This document shows, piece by piece, positions 10,441 to 20,991 of a stretch of DNA of 64,000 bases. This DNA comes from Campylorhamphus procurvoides. Lineage: Eukaryota > Chordata > Aves > Passeriformes > Dendrocolaptidae. Where the stretch lies: contig WBMV01003373.1 of NCBI GenBank assembly GCA_013396655.1, positions 1-64,000 on the forward strand, read 5' to 3'. How positions within the stretch are numbered: position 1 is the first letter of the stretch; every line of letters starts with the position of its first letter. Made by a program: the position numbers and the translations under genes. The notes under the pieces are model-generated. The model worked only from the letters and a program-made list of their open reading frames with translations. It did not search any database and had not been told where the DNA came from.

Positions 10441-12089
10441 CCTATAGGTTAGAAACAAACAAAAATATAATCCCTAAGATAGTAACCCTTGTTATTTGCT
10501 TGTAATAAACCCAGTTTTTCTATTTCTCATAAGTACATACTTTCTTAAATCCATCAGTAATTGGTTTATTTACATGGTTATCTAATTGCTAAGAATATTT
10601 AGGCATCATTACTCTCTCACTGATTCCTTTGTGCTGTGCATGATAACAAATTTGCTAACAATTGATGCACAAAGTGCCCACAAGTGGCTTGTTTCAGATG
10701 AAATCTCATTGTTCACTGTAATCCATTGTTCAGTGAAACATTTTAGACTAAAACCACACAAAATTCCTAAGAATTATTTTCAGTTCATACACCTTATGGT
10801 GGCTCCCAATTCATTCATTTCAATGTCTATGGTGTAATTATTTTAAAAGCTGACAGAAAGAAGGATTCAGTAGGAAAAAACACTAGACTAAAAGGAGTGA
10901 GACATGAACTCTTAACTCCTTTCACTGACCTCTTGTTTAAGTCTGACAAGCCATTTGATAACTTTCATGCACCACAGTTTCTGAAGCAGTGAAAAGATTA
11001 TATATTTTGAAGGCTTATGGTAATCTTCCATAAAGAAACTAAATGGGATGTTTGCATAATCAGATATTTTAAACTGTTTGATTATGGAGCATAACGAGAC
11101 AACAGTTTTAGAGAAAAAAATAAAGAGGTCAGTGCGGTTAGCTGCAGCACACAAAAGTCCCTGATAAAGTCACTGATGACAAAGCAGGTCAAAGTGATTA
11201 AACAGAAGAAGATTTGCAACCTGGCTGGTATTCTGCTGTCTTTCATTGCCTAATTTCTCTTTTCCTCACTGGGCATACTGCATTTCTCCTTCCAGATCAA
11301 TGCAACCTAACAGAGTTCATTAGCCCAGATGAAAAATAGTTTGTCAAGCAATGAAATACTTCCAGTGATATGACAACGGCCTATTTGTGCGTGCTGAGCC
11401 TGAAAATATACAAGCAGGACAGAAGTGCAGAAGGAAAATGATTCAACCAGTGACACTTACAACTTGCAGAAAGTTGTCAACTTGATCCATAGAGCACATC
11501 TGAGCTGAGAGTGAGCATCATGTAAGCAGTGATAATCCTTCACTTAACAGTTGGATGACTCAGAGGAGAATTTTTCAATAGATTCTTCCCTGACAGTTAC
11601 TAATTTGCTCGCTGCACTTCTCTGGCACAAAGGTTTTAAGTCAACTCTGTAGCTCTTACAGGGCACATTAAATGAACAAGAGCAGACAACTGTGCATCTT
11701 TTGGCAAAGACAGTATCACAGAGTATCTGTCTTTGCATAACTTTAAGCCCACTTTCTTAAATTGCTCAGCTTGTAAACATATTTCCAAATTAGAGTATGA
11801 ATGAAGGAAATATATGATGACATTCACTTGTATGAGCAGATTCCAAACTACTGAAAAGCTTAGTAGCAGAACAATATGGTTAGACATATCTATAATAAAT
11901 AAGATTCTGCTGTTCTCTTAGACCAAGGGTAAGGTGATGTCAGAAAAAGAGTCTTATCTTTTCCAGCAAAGAAAGATACTCTGAGTTGTTTTATAGAAAT
12001 TTTCTACTCTGATTAAAGGGAAGCTTACCTGTGAGAGACAAGAATGTTAATGGTTAATGATTCAAAATTATTGCCCATTTGTGGAGACA
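10441..12089. other. AT-rich DNA without recognised gene
   Basis: Frames up to 83 codons on both strands show no recognisable protein features. No repeat family was identified. Confidence 0.5.
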
Positions 12090-12640
12090 GAAGGTCACTT
12101 TGCCTAGTCCAGGTCTGCACCCCACAGGGAGAAGGTGAGTTTTTCGGTGTGTAGCGGCAAGCCTTTGGCCTGCACAAGACAGAGAGGGTGAACACGCACC
12201 ACTGGAAGCTGCAAGCCAGGCTTTGAGCCAGGTAAGAGGTAGACCCTGTAGAGACAGGATGGTGCTTTTTATCTTGACAACTGCTCTGCCTTATCTCACC
12301 CCACCTCTCACTTGGGAAGGTCTGATGTGGTATAGCTGGTTCAACTGCACTGACATGGGAGACAGGTGTCATGTATTAGAAGGTGTCATAAACCAACAAA
12401 GAGCCCCACAATGCCCCCAGACTAGTTTCTGAGGCCTTCCACCAGAAGACCCAAAGCTCCACCCTCAGGGGAGGTACCTGGGGGTTCCCATCTAGCCTGA
12501 GCCTATATTAATGAATCAGACTTTGTGTTTCATGAGCTTGTTCCCCATCCCCAAAGGATCAAGACTGTGACCATCACTTTGACCAATGGACATCAAAATT
12601 GCACAAGCAAGTCTCGTCACAAGATCCATGGATGGTGATA
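12090..12640. mobile_element. GC-richer block, probably LTR-derived
   Basis: The composition changes sharply to a more GC-rich sequence with polypurine and polypyrimidine patches (ccccacctctcacttggg, aaagctccaccctcagggg). On the - strand there is a TATA-like gataaaaagcacc at about 12266-12278. On the + strand a gcctatattaat box lies at about 12501, and TGTCATAAACC at 12384 could be an LTR start. These features suggest one or two decayed LTRs, but I found no matching ends or target-site duplication. The 115-codon frame on the - strand shows no recognisable domain. Confidence 0.35.
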
Positions 12641-12669
12641 AGTTTCCACTTTTATGCTTTCTTTTTCTT

Positions 12670-12800
12670 ATACCTTTATATATACTCATACTTTTTATTA
12701 ACTATAAACTATTATAAAGTATATAACTATTTATATACTCATACTTATTATTCGTATGCTTTTATATTGCTATATTGTTATAAATAATAATAAGTAAAAT
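12670..12800. repeat. AT-rich tract with spaced direct repeat
   Basis: The phrase tttatata(ta)ctcatact occurs at about 12675 and again at about 12730, about 55 bases apart, in a tract rich in tataa and taata. It may be the AT-rich tail of the preceding repeat block. Confidence 0.6.
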
Positions 12801-13004
12801 GACTACATACCTGCTTTCCATTGCAACCAAATTGTTATAAAAAGATATATTTATAAACACAGGTCATTCTGTGTCATTCCTCTCTAATTCTCCTCAAGGG
12901 ATTTGTTAACAAGACTATGGGTTACTTTTGCCTTCAGGAGGGGCTTTTATCATTACCCCTGTTTTTGATTAGTTTCGGCCATCAGTTTTGTTTGTCTTAA
13001 GTTT
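12801..13004. other. Linker before truncated LTR
   Basis: Mostly AT-rich. The last part (pyrimidine-rich, then ttagtttcggcc) could be diverged LTR sequence but I cannot match it. Confidence 0.35.
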
Positions 13005-13504
13005 GTGACCTCCGTGAAATTGTTTCCATGTACCTCCATGACAGTTTGCCACGGGATCACAGTCTTCTTCAGGCACACCCACTTGCTCTGGCGTGGACTG
13101 CAGGTGTATCTCTGCACCCCTGTGTACCTCCATGGACTGCAGGGGGATAGGCAGCCTTACCATGGTCTGTACCACAGGTTACTGGGCAATCTCTCCTCCA
13201 GTGGCCAGAGCACCTCCTCATCCTTCTTCTTTACTGACCCTGGTCTCTGCAGAGTGGTTTCTCTCACATAGTCTCACTTCTCTCTCTATCTGCAGCTGTG
13301 GTGTTTGGGTTTTTTTTACCACTTCTTAGATACATTATCCCAGAGGCGCTCCCACTGTTCTTGGGCTCAGCCTTGGACAGTGGTGGGTCTTTCTTGGAGC
13401 CAATTGGCATTGGCCCTGTCAGACACAGGGGAAGCTTCTGGCAGATTCTCAGAGAAGCCACTCCTGTAGTCTCCCAACCAGGAGAAAAATGTAAATCCAA
13501 TACA
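13005..13504 (-). mobile_element. Truncated avian LTR (5' and middle part)
   Basis: This matches a common bird LTR that starts TGTATTGG on its own strand; here the + strand ends at ccaataca (13497-13504). Reading on the - strand there follow the 'gtggcttct...gaagctt' block, 'ggcattggc/gccaatgcc', a decayed TATA box (rc of ttagatacatta, about 13327-13338), and the repeated 'ctgcag...catggag' blocks. The 3' third with the polyadenylation signal is absent, so the copy is truncated near 13.0 kb. Short frames on both strands in this block are by-products of its GC-rich composition. Assignment is from memory of the family pattern; I would call it ERVL-like without insisting on a name. Confidence 0.7.
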
Positions 13505-16500
13505 AACTTAAATTTACATTTCAGGAGGCACAAAAATTTACTCCTTTTTTTGCTGTGATTGTTGTATGTCTAAAGCTGACCACTGACTACTATTTTCAGT
13601 TTCTTAAGCTTTGTTGGATCCTCCTTAAATATTTTACTAACTATAGAATGATAATGCCATTCAGTTTAGCAAAGGAAACAAATACTGAGGCTCTGATAGG
13701 AATAATACATTTAACATCCAAATGACAGTAAGAGCTATAATTTGTTCTCCTTTTTATTAGTCAGCTTGGCTCACTGCTACTTCATGAGAAAATATATTGC
13801 AGATAATACTAGGGCATACAATCTGATACAAGGCTCCAGACAGCTATTTCTGCTCAGAAATTAACTCAGATTAATGTGGTCATAATTGTTGGAGCTAAGT
13901 TACATGTTTTTCCTAATTAAAGATTGAGGGAAATGCCATAGAAGAGACAGTAACATTTGTTAACAAGAATACACTAATGATTTGGCTATTCCCATTGACC
14001 TCTGAAGAGGTTAAACTGCTAGAGCTTTTGGTGAATTAGTAAATTTGTTGAATCTGAATTATTCTTTTTCTTACTTAAAAGAAAGAAACCTTATTTCATC
14101 TGATTAATACGTATGAGGAAGAAAGTAATAGATTTCTCCATACATTTCCTAAAATTACTCAGAATTTAAATGTGTTGTAATCCTTGTTTTTCTATTTTTT
14201 TTCTATCTAGCTTAATAAATTTCATGTGCTTGTGTGTTTCTTAGAGGAGCCTCCTAATAATTTTTGAGCCCTGCTGAAACAATAGAAACTAATTCAGCAG
14301 TGGAAAAGCAGTTTCAGGACTACATTACATATTGTGTCATTTGCATATATCAATGAAAACTGTTGCACATCATGAGTTGGTGATCTCTTTCAAAAAGAAA
14401 TGCAAATGCAATATAAACTTAAAGTTAATTATTACTTGTTTTTCTTTTTAAATTTGAATTAAGGACATAATTTAAGTAGCATATCCTTGGATTCACTGTT
14501 TAACCTGTCCACATGATAAAGCAAGTTACCATCTTTCCTTCTTAAAATTCAACTTAATTTCAATGGATTTAGCTAGCACAAGAGTCCAAGTCACTCATGA
14601 TTCTGAACACTGTATTAGAGTAAATCTTAAAATAATGATTACTTTACTAGCAAGACCTTGATCTGAATACTATGAGTATTCCATCCAGCCAGTCTTAAGA
14701 ATGGATATTTTGGCCAAATTTTGAGAAACAAGTTCTGCCTGCGTAATGTCCTTATTGGTCTTGTGATCAAACATTTTCTTTCACTGAAGAGTTTTGCAGC
14801 TTTTGGTCTATTAAAACCAATAAATTTGGGTCCACATAATTATTTTAATTCCAATAAATATAGGCTTATACAAATTCTTAGTGAAATATTCATTAAACTC
14901 TGTGAGTCATTCTGCCTTATCAAAGAAATTTTTTCAAGTTTTCAGACTTCTTTAATAATGACCATGGCCTTTCAGCAGCAAAATATTGGAACAGATGGAA
15001 TCACTATCCATCCTTCCCCCTAAGTACTGATGCTACTATAAAAATGCTGGAAATTTGACTCTGAAGAATGTGAGACAGGAATGAACAAGGTATTTTTATA
15101 GTTATTCCAAAATGGAAGGATGGTAAGATTAAGATAGCAAAGCAGAGAATCAGATGATGCCATTTCTTTGCTGTGACTAACTGGACCTATTTTCCCATTT
15201 TATAAAAGAGAGGTTTCAGTTTAATCCAAAAGATTATTCAAAAGATCAACTCTTTGTGAACTTAAAGCATGTTCTTGATAAGTGCTACATAAGTTTATGG
15301 AAGATTAACTGGGATAGTTAAGACATCTGATATTTCAGAACATGTGTTTGTATTCAAAACAAATGTTGGGTCATCTCTGGTCAAAAATGCATTTTAGAGC
15401 AAAAGGAGAAATAAGTCAGTGTGTGGAAAAAACCCTGATTTCCCAGGGTAAAAGACACAGAAAGATAGCTGAGAAAGTCAATTCTGCAAGCAAAAATGCT
15501 TTTTATATAATGATGATTCCACTGTTAGTGCAGAAGATGCCACCGTTAGTACAGAACGTTTCAATCACTCTACTGAAATGAGACTCTCATATTACTTTAG
15601 AGTTTTGATTTGCTTTAAAGTAGAACACATCACACTTTGGTAAAATAATACCAGCCAAAATACATCTTGTGCTTGTGTCTATCTACAGTGGAAGGTACTC
15701 ATTCTGTCAAAGCCAGCAGAAAATCTGTATCCTTATCCTGCATAATAGAAAACAATTTTAAAAGAGCACTGATCTTTCTTACTATATGTGACTTTCTTCT
15801 AGCAATCCACAAATTCAGTCCCAGACTCCACAAGTCCAATCTTATATTCTGGCCTTTATCTTTTATTGTAATTCTTCTTAGACACAATGAGAAAATTTCT
15901 ACAGAACTTGTGTAAGTAAATATGTTTACAATTGAGGATCATCTTCAATGATTTCTCATAAATGGAATACCATAATGTTACTGCTACTTAAATATGGTTA
16001 GATTTTTGTGAAAAAATGTATATTGACCAATTATAATTTTATTACTAAATTCTCATCAATTCAAAAGTTTTCCAGTAATAATCTTCTTAATGTTCTGTTA
16101 CCAGAAGGGCATCAACTGTGCAGAGGAAAAGACAACATACTCTTCAGAAAACAAATGATACAACTTTTTCTGCTATCTGCATGTGACCAAACAACAATCT
16201 ATGTCATGTAAATAATGGAAATAACGAGAGAAAAATGAATATGCTTACATTAAAGTTAAACTGTATTTCTAATGAATGCCTTCTATCTAAATTGCAGGTA
16301 TACAGAGACAGAAATTAAGCAGTTCTGAATATTCACCCTTAAGGATCTGTCTCTAGGAATCATGTGCTGGGTACTAAAATCGTCTGCAGTAAAAGTGAAA
16401 GCAACCCCTGCATCACCAGAGCAAAGATGAATTTAAAGCATGCTTCATAGCCCTTAGTTACGAAGTCCATAGCTAACAAGCAAGTTTGGAGTAAGAGCCC

Positions 16501-18700
16501 ATGTCTCTTACAATTCAAATTAATTTCTTTGTATTCAGAATATATATTTCAACTTGTCACTATATCATTAATTGCTGGAACACAAGACAGACAAGGAAAA
16601 GGTCATTCAACACAATGTTATCTAATTTAATTCAGCTAAAGTATCGATCACATATAAAAAGTAAGTCAGACTCAGATAACCATTGCACCTCCAGGCTTAT
16701 AAGCATTTTACTTTCATGTATTTTCCATTTTACAAAAGGAAATATTTACATTCCTTATCATTGTCAGAATTGCAGTATTCTTGTCCTGAAGTTATAATTT
16801 CTTCTTTATATGTGTTAATTTTGTAAATATTATGTAATCTAATGTATAACTGCAAATTAAATAATTGCTCCAGTGATGATTGATGCAATAGATCCACTGA
16901 AGCAAATATCTTAAAATTGCAAATTAAATTATTGGATAACTTTAAAGTGGCTTTAAAAACCTTATTTGTTTATGGAAATTGATAAGAAATTATGTTCAAA
17001 CAACAGGACAGAAAATGAAACCATATGAAAGGCAAGCAAGAACACCAAACAGAAAAAGTGTTTCTTCCATTATCAGGCTTATGTTTGTTTTCTGCAGCTA
17101 CCAAATAACAATGGTTTAGGGAGATATAATTGGCAATATGTTCAATTACTTATATTTACTTTTGTCTGGGTCTACATGCTATTTGGGAACAAAACTGGAA
17201 AACCTAAAATGTAGTATCGCACAGCCTAAAAACAAATTTCTGTGATAACTTAGGGAGGGATTTAGTAAGGGACTATTAAAAAAATCAGAATGTCTCAGTA
17301 ATAGTCATGATGATTAATAGTGTATTTTCTTATTTTTTGCTAATATTGGGATTTCTTGCTTATATCAGGATCTTGCTATATTACATTCTGTTATTATCAA
17401 GATCTACTTGGAAAAAGTAATCCAGCAGATAACATCAGGGGAAAACTAGTCAGGATAATTCTTTTCCTCTTAGTTGACTTACAAAGCATAATATCTGAAA
17501 GTATGCTGTACTAATTTTGGGGGGTTTTAATATGAATGCTCAAATTTCTGGACTACCAAAAGGTAAATTGCTACCTAAAGTCATGTATCTGCCACTATAA
17601 CTTTAGTTTAATTGTCATATATTCTTTCAGAGTATGTCACTGGTTTGTCACATATTCCTCAATATATCTTATAGACATCAAAAGGGAAATACTGAGGTAC
17701 CCACAGAGATGAATTTTGATATAATTTGATTGAGGGAGAGAGGTAGCTCATTTCCACAGAATTATCTTCATTATATGTCTCAAACTGCTATTTTCCCCAG
17801 CTTTTGTGTATTCTAAATAATTTTTTTCCTCATAACATTTATTTTTCTTGATATTGTTTGAAGGCAAGTAATATGTTCAATTCCACTTTTCTTGACTAAA
17901 CAACACTGTTTATTTTTACTAGTGTACAATGGAATAGTTCATGAGCTGGAAGTCTCATTTGATCAGGAGGAAAAAAATAAGTTTTTCACTGCCCATTCTT
18001 CTACAGTTATCATTTCTGTTTCATTATCTTCCTCTTTCTGTAAATTTATTCCTCTGGTGAATTTTTCATTGTATTTTTGCATTCAGTTTCTGTTATGTTC
18101 TTTCCCTTTGTAAGTTCCTATTGAAGTACCTCTTTTGCTATGGTATTATTCAGCTTGACATAAAAGCACGTGGATCTGGTGTTCCCAGTCTTTCAAATCT
18201 TGAGCTGTGGTCCTGAATCTTTTCTTATATAAGTTAAAGATTGTTTGGGATTTTTTTTTCAACTCAACAAGATTTTGATTTCTGTATGTGACTGTAAGAG
18301 TCTTCATTCACTAAAATTTTCATCCAGCACTTTGTGATGAATAGGTACTTGTTTTTACCCTGTATCTTTTTAGGATATAACTTCATAGTCATTGACAGTG
18401 GTTTTCTAGCTGTGTGATCACTGAAACACATCTAGTACACACCAATCTCATAATGTAACAGTCTATTCTAACAAATAACCACTATCTTGAATTTGCAAGT
18501 ATCTGCTTCTCTCATGATCTGAGAGGACTTCGTTCAAAATGTAAACTTCATATCATTAACCATACATTAACAGATTCACCGATATTAACCTTAACTTACT
18601 GATTCTTAACTACACTACTTTGAGGGATAAGGAGGCATAATAAATCAGTTACAAATGACAATGACAGTTACATGAATATTTGAAAAAAGAAAAAAGTAGT
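13505..18700. other. Long AT-rich stretch without recognised gene
   Basis: The two longest frames are 100 codons at 14721-15023 (+) and 98 codons at 16501-16797 (+). Neither shows a domain, signal peptide or codon pattern that I recognise. A 20-base near-duplicate occurs at 15519-15560. Frames at 15667-15915 on + and 15699-15887 on - overlap antisense, as expected by chance. Confidence 0.55.
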
Positions 18701-18709
18701 TGATCTTAT

Positions 18710-19131
18710 TGATGCCTTAAAGACTAAGGAGAAAAAAAACTCCAGACAATTTAATAGGAGATTAGATAAGGATAACAGAAGCTTTAATGAGCCTCCAGGC
18801 TCCAGGAATACATATCCATAGGATCCCCGCTCTGACCCTACTTCCAAGGTTTTATGATAATGTCCATCCAATCCCATTCTGCCTCCTGGCACACCCTGCT
18901 GGGAATTGAGACTGGGGGTTTGGGACCCCTCTTTCATTGTCTTCATCTTCCTTGCAGCATGTCAGGTCCTTGGAGGCCTTCCAAAGTTCCAGATTTGGAG
19001 GTCGTTCTGTCTCTGTCTTTATCTTGTGGTGCAGGCTTCATGGCGCTTCTCTGCAATTCTGCCTTGAAACAAAGACTGAACAACTACTGGAGTTTTGAGG
19101 GAATGATATAGGATGGGGTTGGTATGTGTCA
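18710..19131 (-). mobile_element. LTR, probably solo
   Basis: A GC-richer block with candidate LTR ends. On the - strand it starts TGACACATACC (19131) and ends GGCATCA (18710). An ATTAAA polyadenylation signal lies at about 18783-18788 (- strand), followed by about 75 bases of T- and C-rich U5-like sequence. Upstream of it on that strand is a polypurine-rich segment (aaggaagatgaagacaatga). No target-site duplication could be confirmed at either edge, so the boundaries are approximate and the family is unknown. Confidence 0.55.
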
Positions 19132-19993
19132 ATATTAAGCTACTGAAGTTATTTTACTGGTACATTAAATCTACAATAACTTCTAGAATCTATAAAATTA
19201 AAAAAATCAAAAAAACCAAAAAAACCTGAAGCATCATTATAGTTAATATTTTTATTCACACATATCCATTCAATTTAACTGTGATATACGTAAGCTAAAG
19301 TGAAAGCAGTTTAAGATGTAAATATATAACACATTAAGAGAAACACAGACGTATTAATAATTTTGTTTAAATTTCTCTTTCACCACACACATCTATTGCA
19401 ATAAATTGTTCTAAGTTCTTCCTTTTTGCTTTCAAAAATTTGTACATTGCAAATTGCATGTTTCCCCAGTTGTATTTATTCCTGGAGTTTATGCATCCCT
19501 ATTTTTCTAGCAAAAATTAAATCATCATAATGATAACATTTATTTGATATCAAAGCAGTTAGATTGCTTCATTGTTTGGAAGAATAAATTTAATTCTCCA
19601 AATACATTTTTGTTTGTACTTGCTCATGAGAAAGTAGTACTAAGGTTTGTAAAGATTCACAGGGAATTTCATGTCTAATGAACTAGGGGAACCACTATAG
19701 GAAAATTTAATTACTGATATTACCAGAAAAAACTCAAAATACAATCATATTTTTTAATTAATTTAGAGTTTTAATATATGTTAGATTTTTCACCAAAATT
19801 ATCTCAAGGAATAAGATCTGGTATTTATCACAGAAAATTTGTCTAAAGGAAGATACAAAAACAAACAAAAGACTAGAAAATTTAGTTATATTTACTCTCC
19901 TTCTATCCTAGGTTATAGTAGGAGTTTGAAAAAAAATGCTTAAATAATATGTTTAATGTGGAGATTAATATAAAAACTTCAGTCTTGTATTAA
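19132..19993. other. AT-rich DNA without recognised gene
   Basis: Contains an A-rich run broken by C (aaaaaatcaaaaaaacc...) at 19199-19227. Otherwise nothing I can name. Confidence 0.5.
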
Positions 19994-19998
19994 TTAGG
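19994..19998. repeat. Target-site duplication, left copy
   Basis: ttagg immediately before the TG of the LTR, identical to the five bases right after its CA end. Confidence 0.85.
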
Positions 19999-20077
19999 TG
20001 TCTTAGTTCGAGGGAGAACTAAGATATCTATGGTAGCTGAGAAATAATCCTTCTCCTTTAAATTTAGAGAACAGAAC

Positions 20078-20083
20078 TTTAAT
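20078..20083 (-). promoter_or_regulatory. LTR polyadenylation signal (ATTAAA)
   Basis: ATTAAA on the - strand, about 80 bases before the 3' end of the solo LTR and followed by a T-rich stretch. The position suits the R/U5 border. Confidence 0.5.
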
Positions 20084-20128
20084 TAGGAAAAATATATGTA
20101 AAGGAAAAGATAACAGTTCTTAATCACA

Positions 20129-20152
20129 ACACACACACACATATATATATAC
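20129..20152. repeat. (AC)n(AT)n microsatellite in LTR
   Basis: About seven AC units followed by about five AT units, lying within the solo LTR. Confidence 0.8.
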
Positions 20153-20258
20153 AACAACAGTCTGCAACAAAACCCCTCCACCTCCAAATGACAAGGCAAA
20201 ACAGTCTAAAAGGTCCTCTTGGCTACTCCCCGAAAAGGGAAAATGCGATTATAACCAT

Positions 20259-20278
20259 GGACAGCAGGTGGCGCTGTC
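20259..20278 (+). promoter_or_regulatory. CTCF-like motif in solo LTR
   Basis: ggacagcaggtggcgctgtc closely follows the vertebrate CTCF core (CCASYAGRKGGCGCY), with the essential AGGTGGCGC part intact and the mismatch limited to the first bases. Vertebrate CTCF sites are often carried by retrotransposons, so a site inside an LTR is plausible. Binding is inferred from sequence only. Confidence 0.45.
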
Positions 20279-20714
20279 GTGCCCGGCTGACTGGGCTCTC
20301 CCCTCAGGCGAGGTAGCAGGCAGTTCCCAGGTTAGTTCCCGTGAGAGAAAAATGGAAAGCAAAGCAGCAACAATCCTGTGTCTGCAGGGGCAGGGTAACC
20401 AGAGCTCTCTCCCACCTCTTTTTCCCCTCACGGCAATCCTTGTGGTGGTTATGAATGCTCATGGATGAAAACAGTCGAGTTGAGAAGGGAAAAGAGGAAC
20501 ACCATCCAGTATCCAGTGATGCTGGGATCAGAGTGTGTGTTCCCGTCTTCCTACTCCACCAAGCGCTGAGCTCTCTGACCTGTTGGTGCAGATGATGGCT
20601 GTGGTCTAATCAGGACTGACGGTTGTAGTCTGATCAAGAGTGGTGGTTTCCTCCTGTCGAGGTCCTGCTGCTCCTCTGGTCCAACCAGTTGTTTTCGGAG
20701 GTCTTCTGAGCCCC

Positions 20715-20723
20715 ATTTATGTA
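20715..20723 (-). promoter_or_regulatory. LTR TATA-like box
   Basis: gtacataaat on the - strand, about 265 bases from the LTR 5' end, followed by a GC-rich start region. It is the best core-promoter candidate in the element. Confidence 0.45.
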
Positions 20724-20986
20724 CCCTCAGGGAGCACCCAGTCCCTCCCCCAGGGCTTGGACTCACACAATGGTTGATTAACTCTCTGATACATGGGGTA
20801 TTGTTGAACCGTTGATGGCCCATTAGCAGCCACACCCCCTCAGGCTGGGTGTGAGGGTGCTAATGACTTCCTGGGCAGTTGCTGCAAATGGTCCATTGTT
20901 CTTGGGGAATGAATAGAGGGGGTGGAATATGTAACTTTGATCACCCTCACACTGTGATAACTGATCCCTCCTGCTGAACTAGGACA

Positions 20987-20991
20987 TTAGG
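20987..20991. repeat. Target-site duplication, right copy
   Basis: ttagg immediately after the CA end of the LTR. It pairs exactly with the left copy. Confidence 0.85.

Larger units (their letters stand above)
19999..20986 (-). mobile_element. Complete solo LTR, ERVL-like
   Basis: A 988-bp element with clear ends. The + strand begins TGTCTTAGTTCG and ends CTGAACTAGGACA, so the termini are inverted repeats (TGTCYTAGTTC). It is flanked by a perfect 5-bp duplication, ttagg. On the - strand it carries a TATA-like box at 20715-20723 and an ATTAAA signal at 20078-20083, which set the orientation. The stretch between them is unusually long (over 600 bp) for an LTR transcript leader and includes a (GT)n(AT)n tract. 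No gag, pol or env sequence flanks it, so it is a solo LTR left by recombination. A 5-bp duplication fits ERVL-class and some other elements; the exact family is not certain. Short frames inside it (60, 66, 94 codons) are not genes. Confidence 0.85.

Noticed and set aside
14721..15023. 100-codon frame on +
   Set aside because: Composition is typical of AT-rich random sequence (L, F, I, K, N), with no domain, no splice context and no recognisable homology.
20551..20835. 94-codon frame on -
   Set aside because: It lies wholly inside the solo LTR, across its promoter region. Its repeated residues come from internal near-repeats of the LTR.
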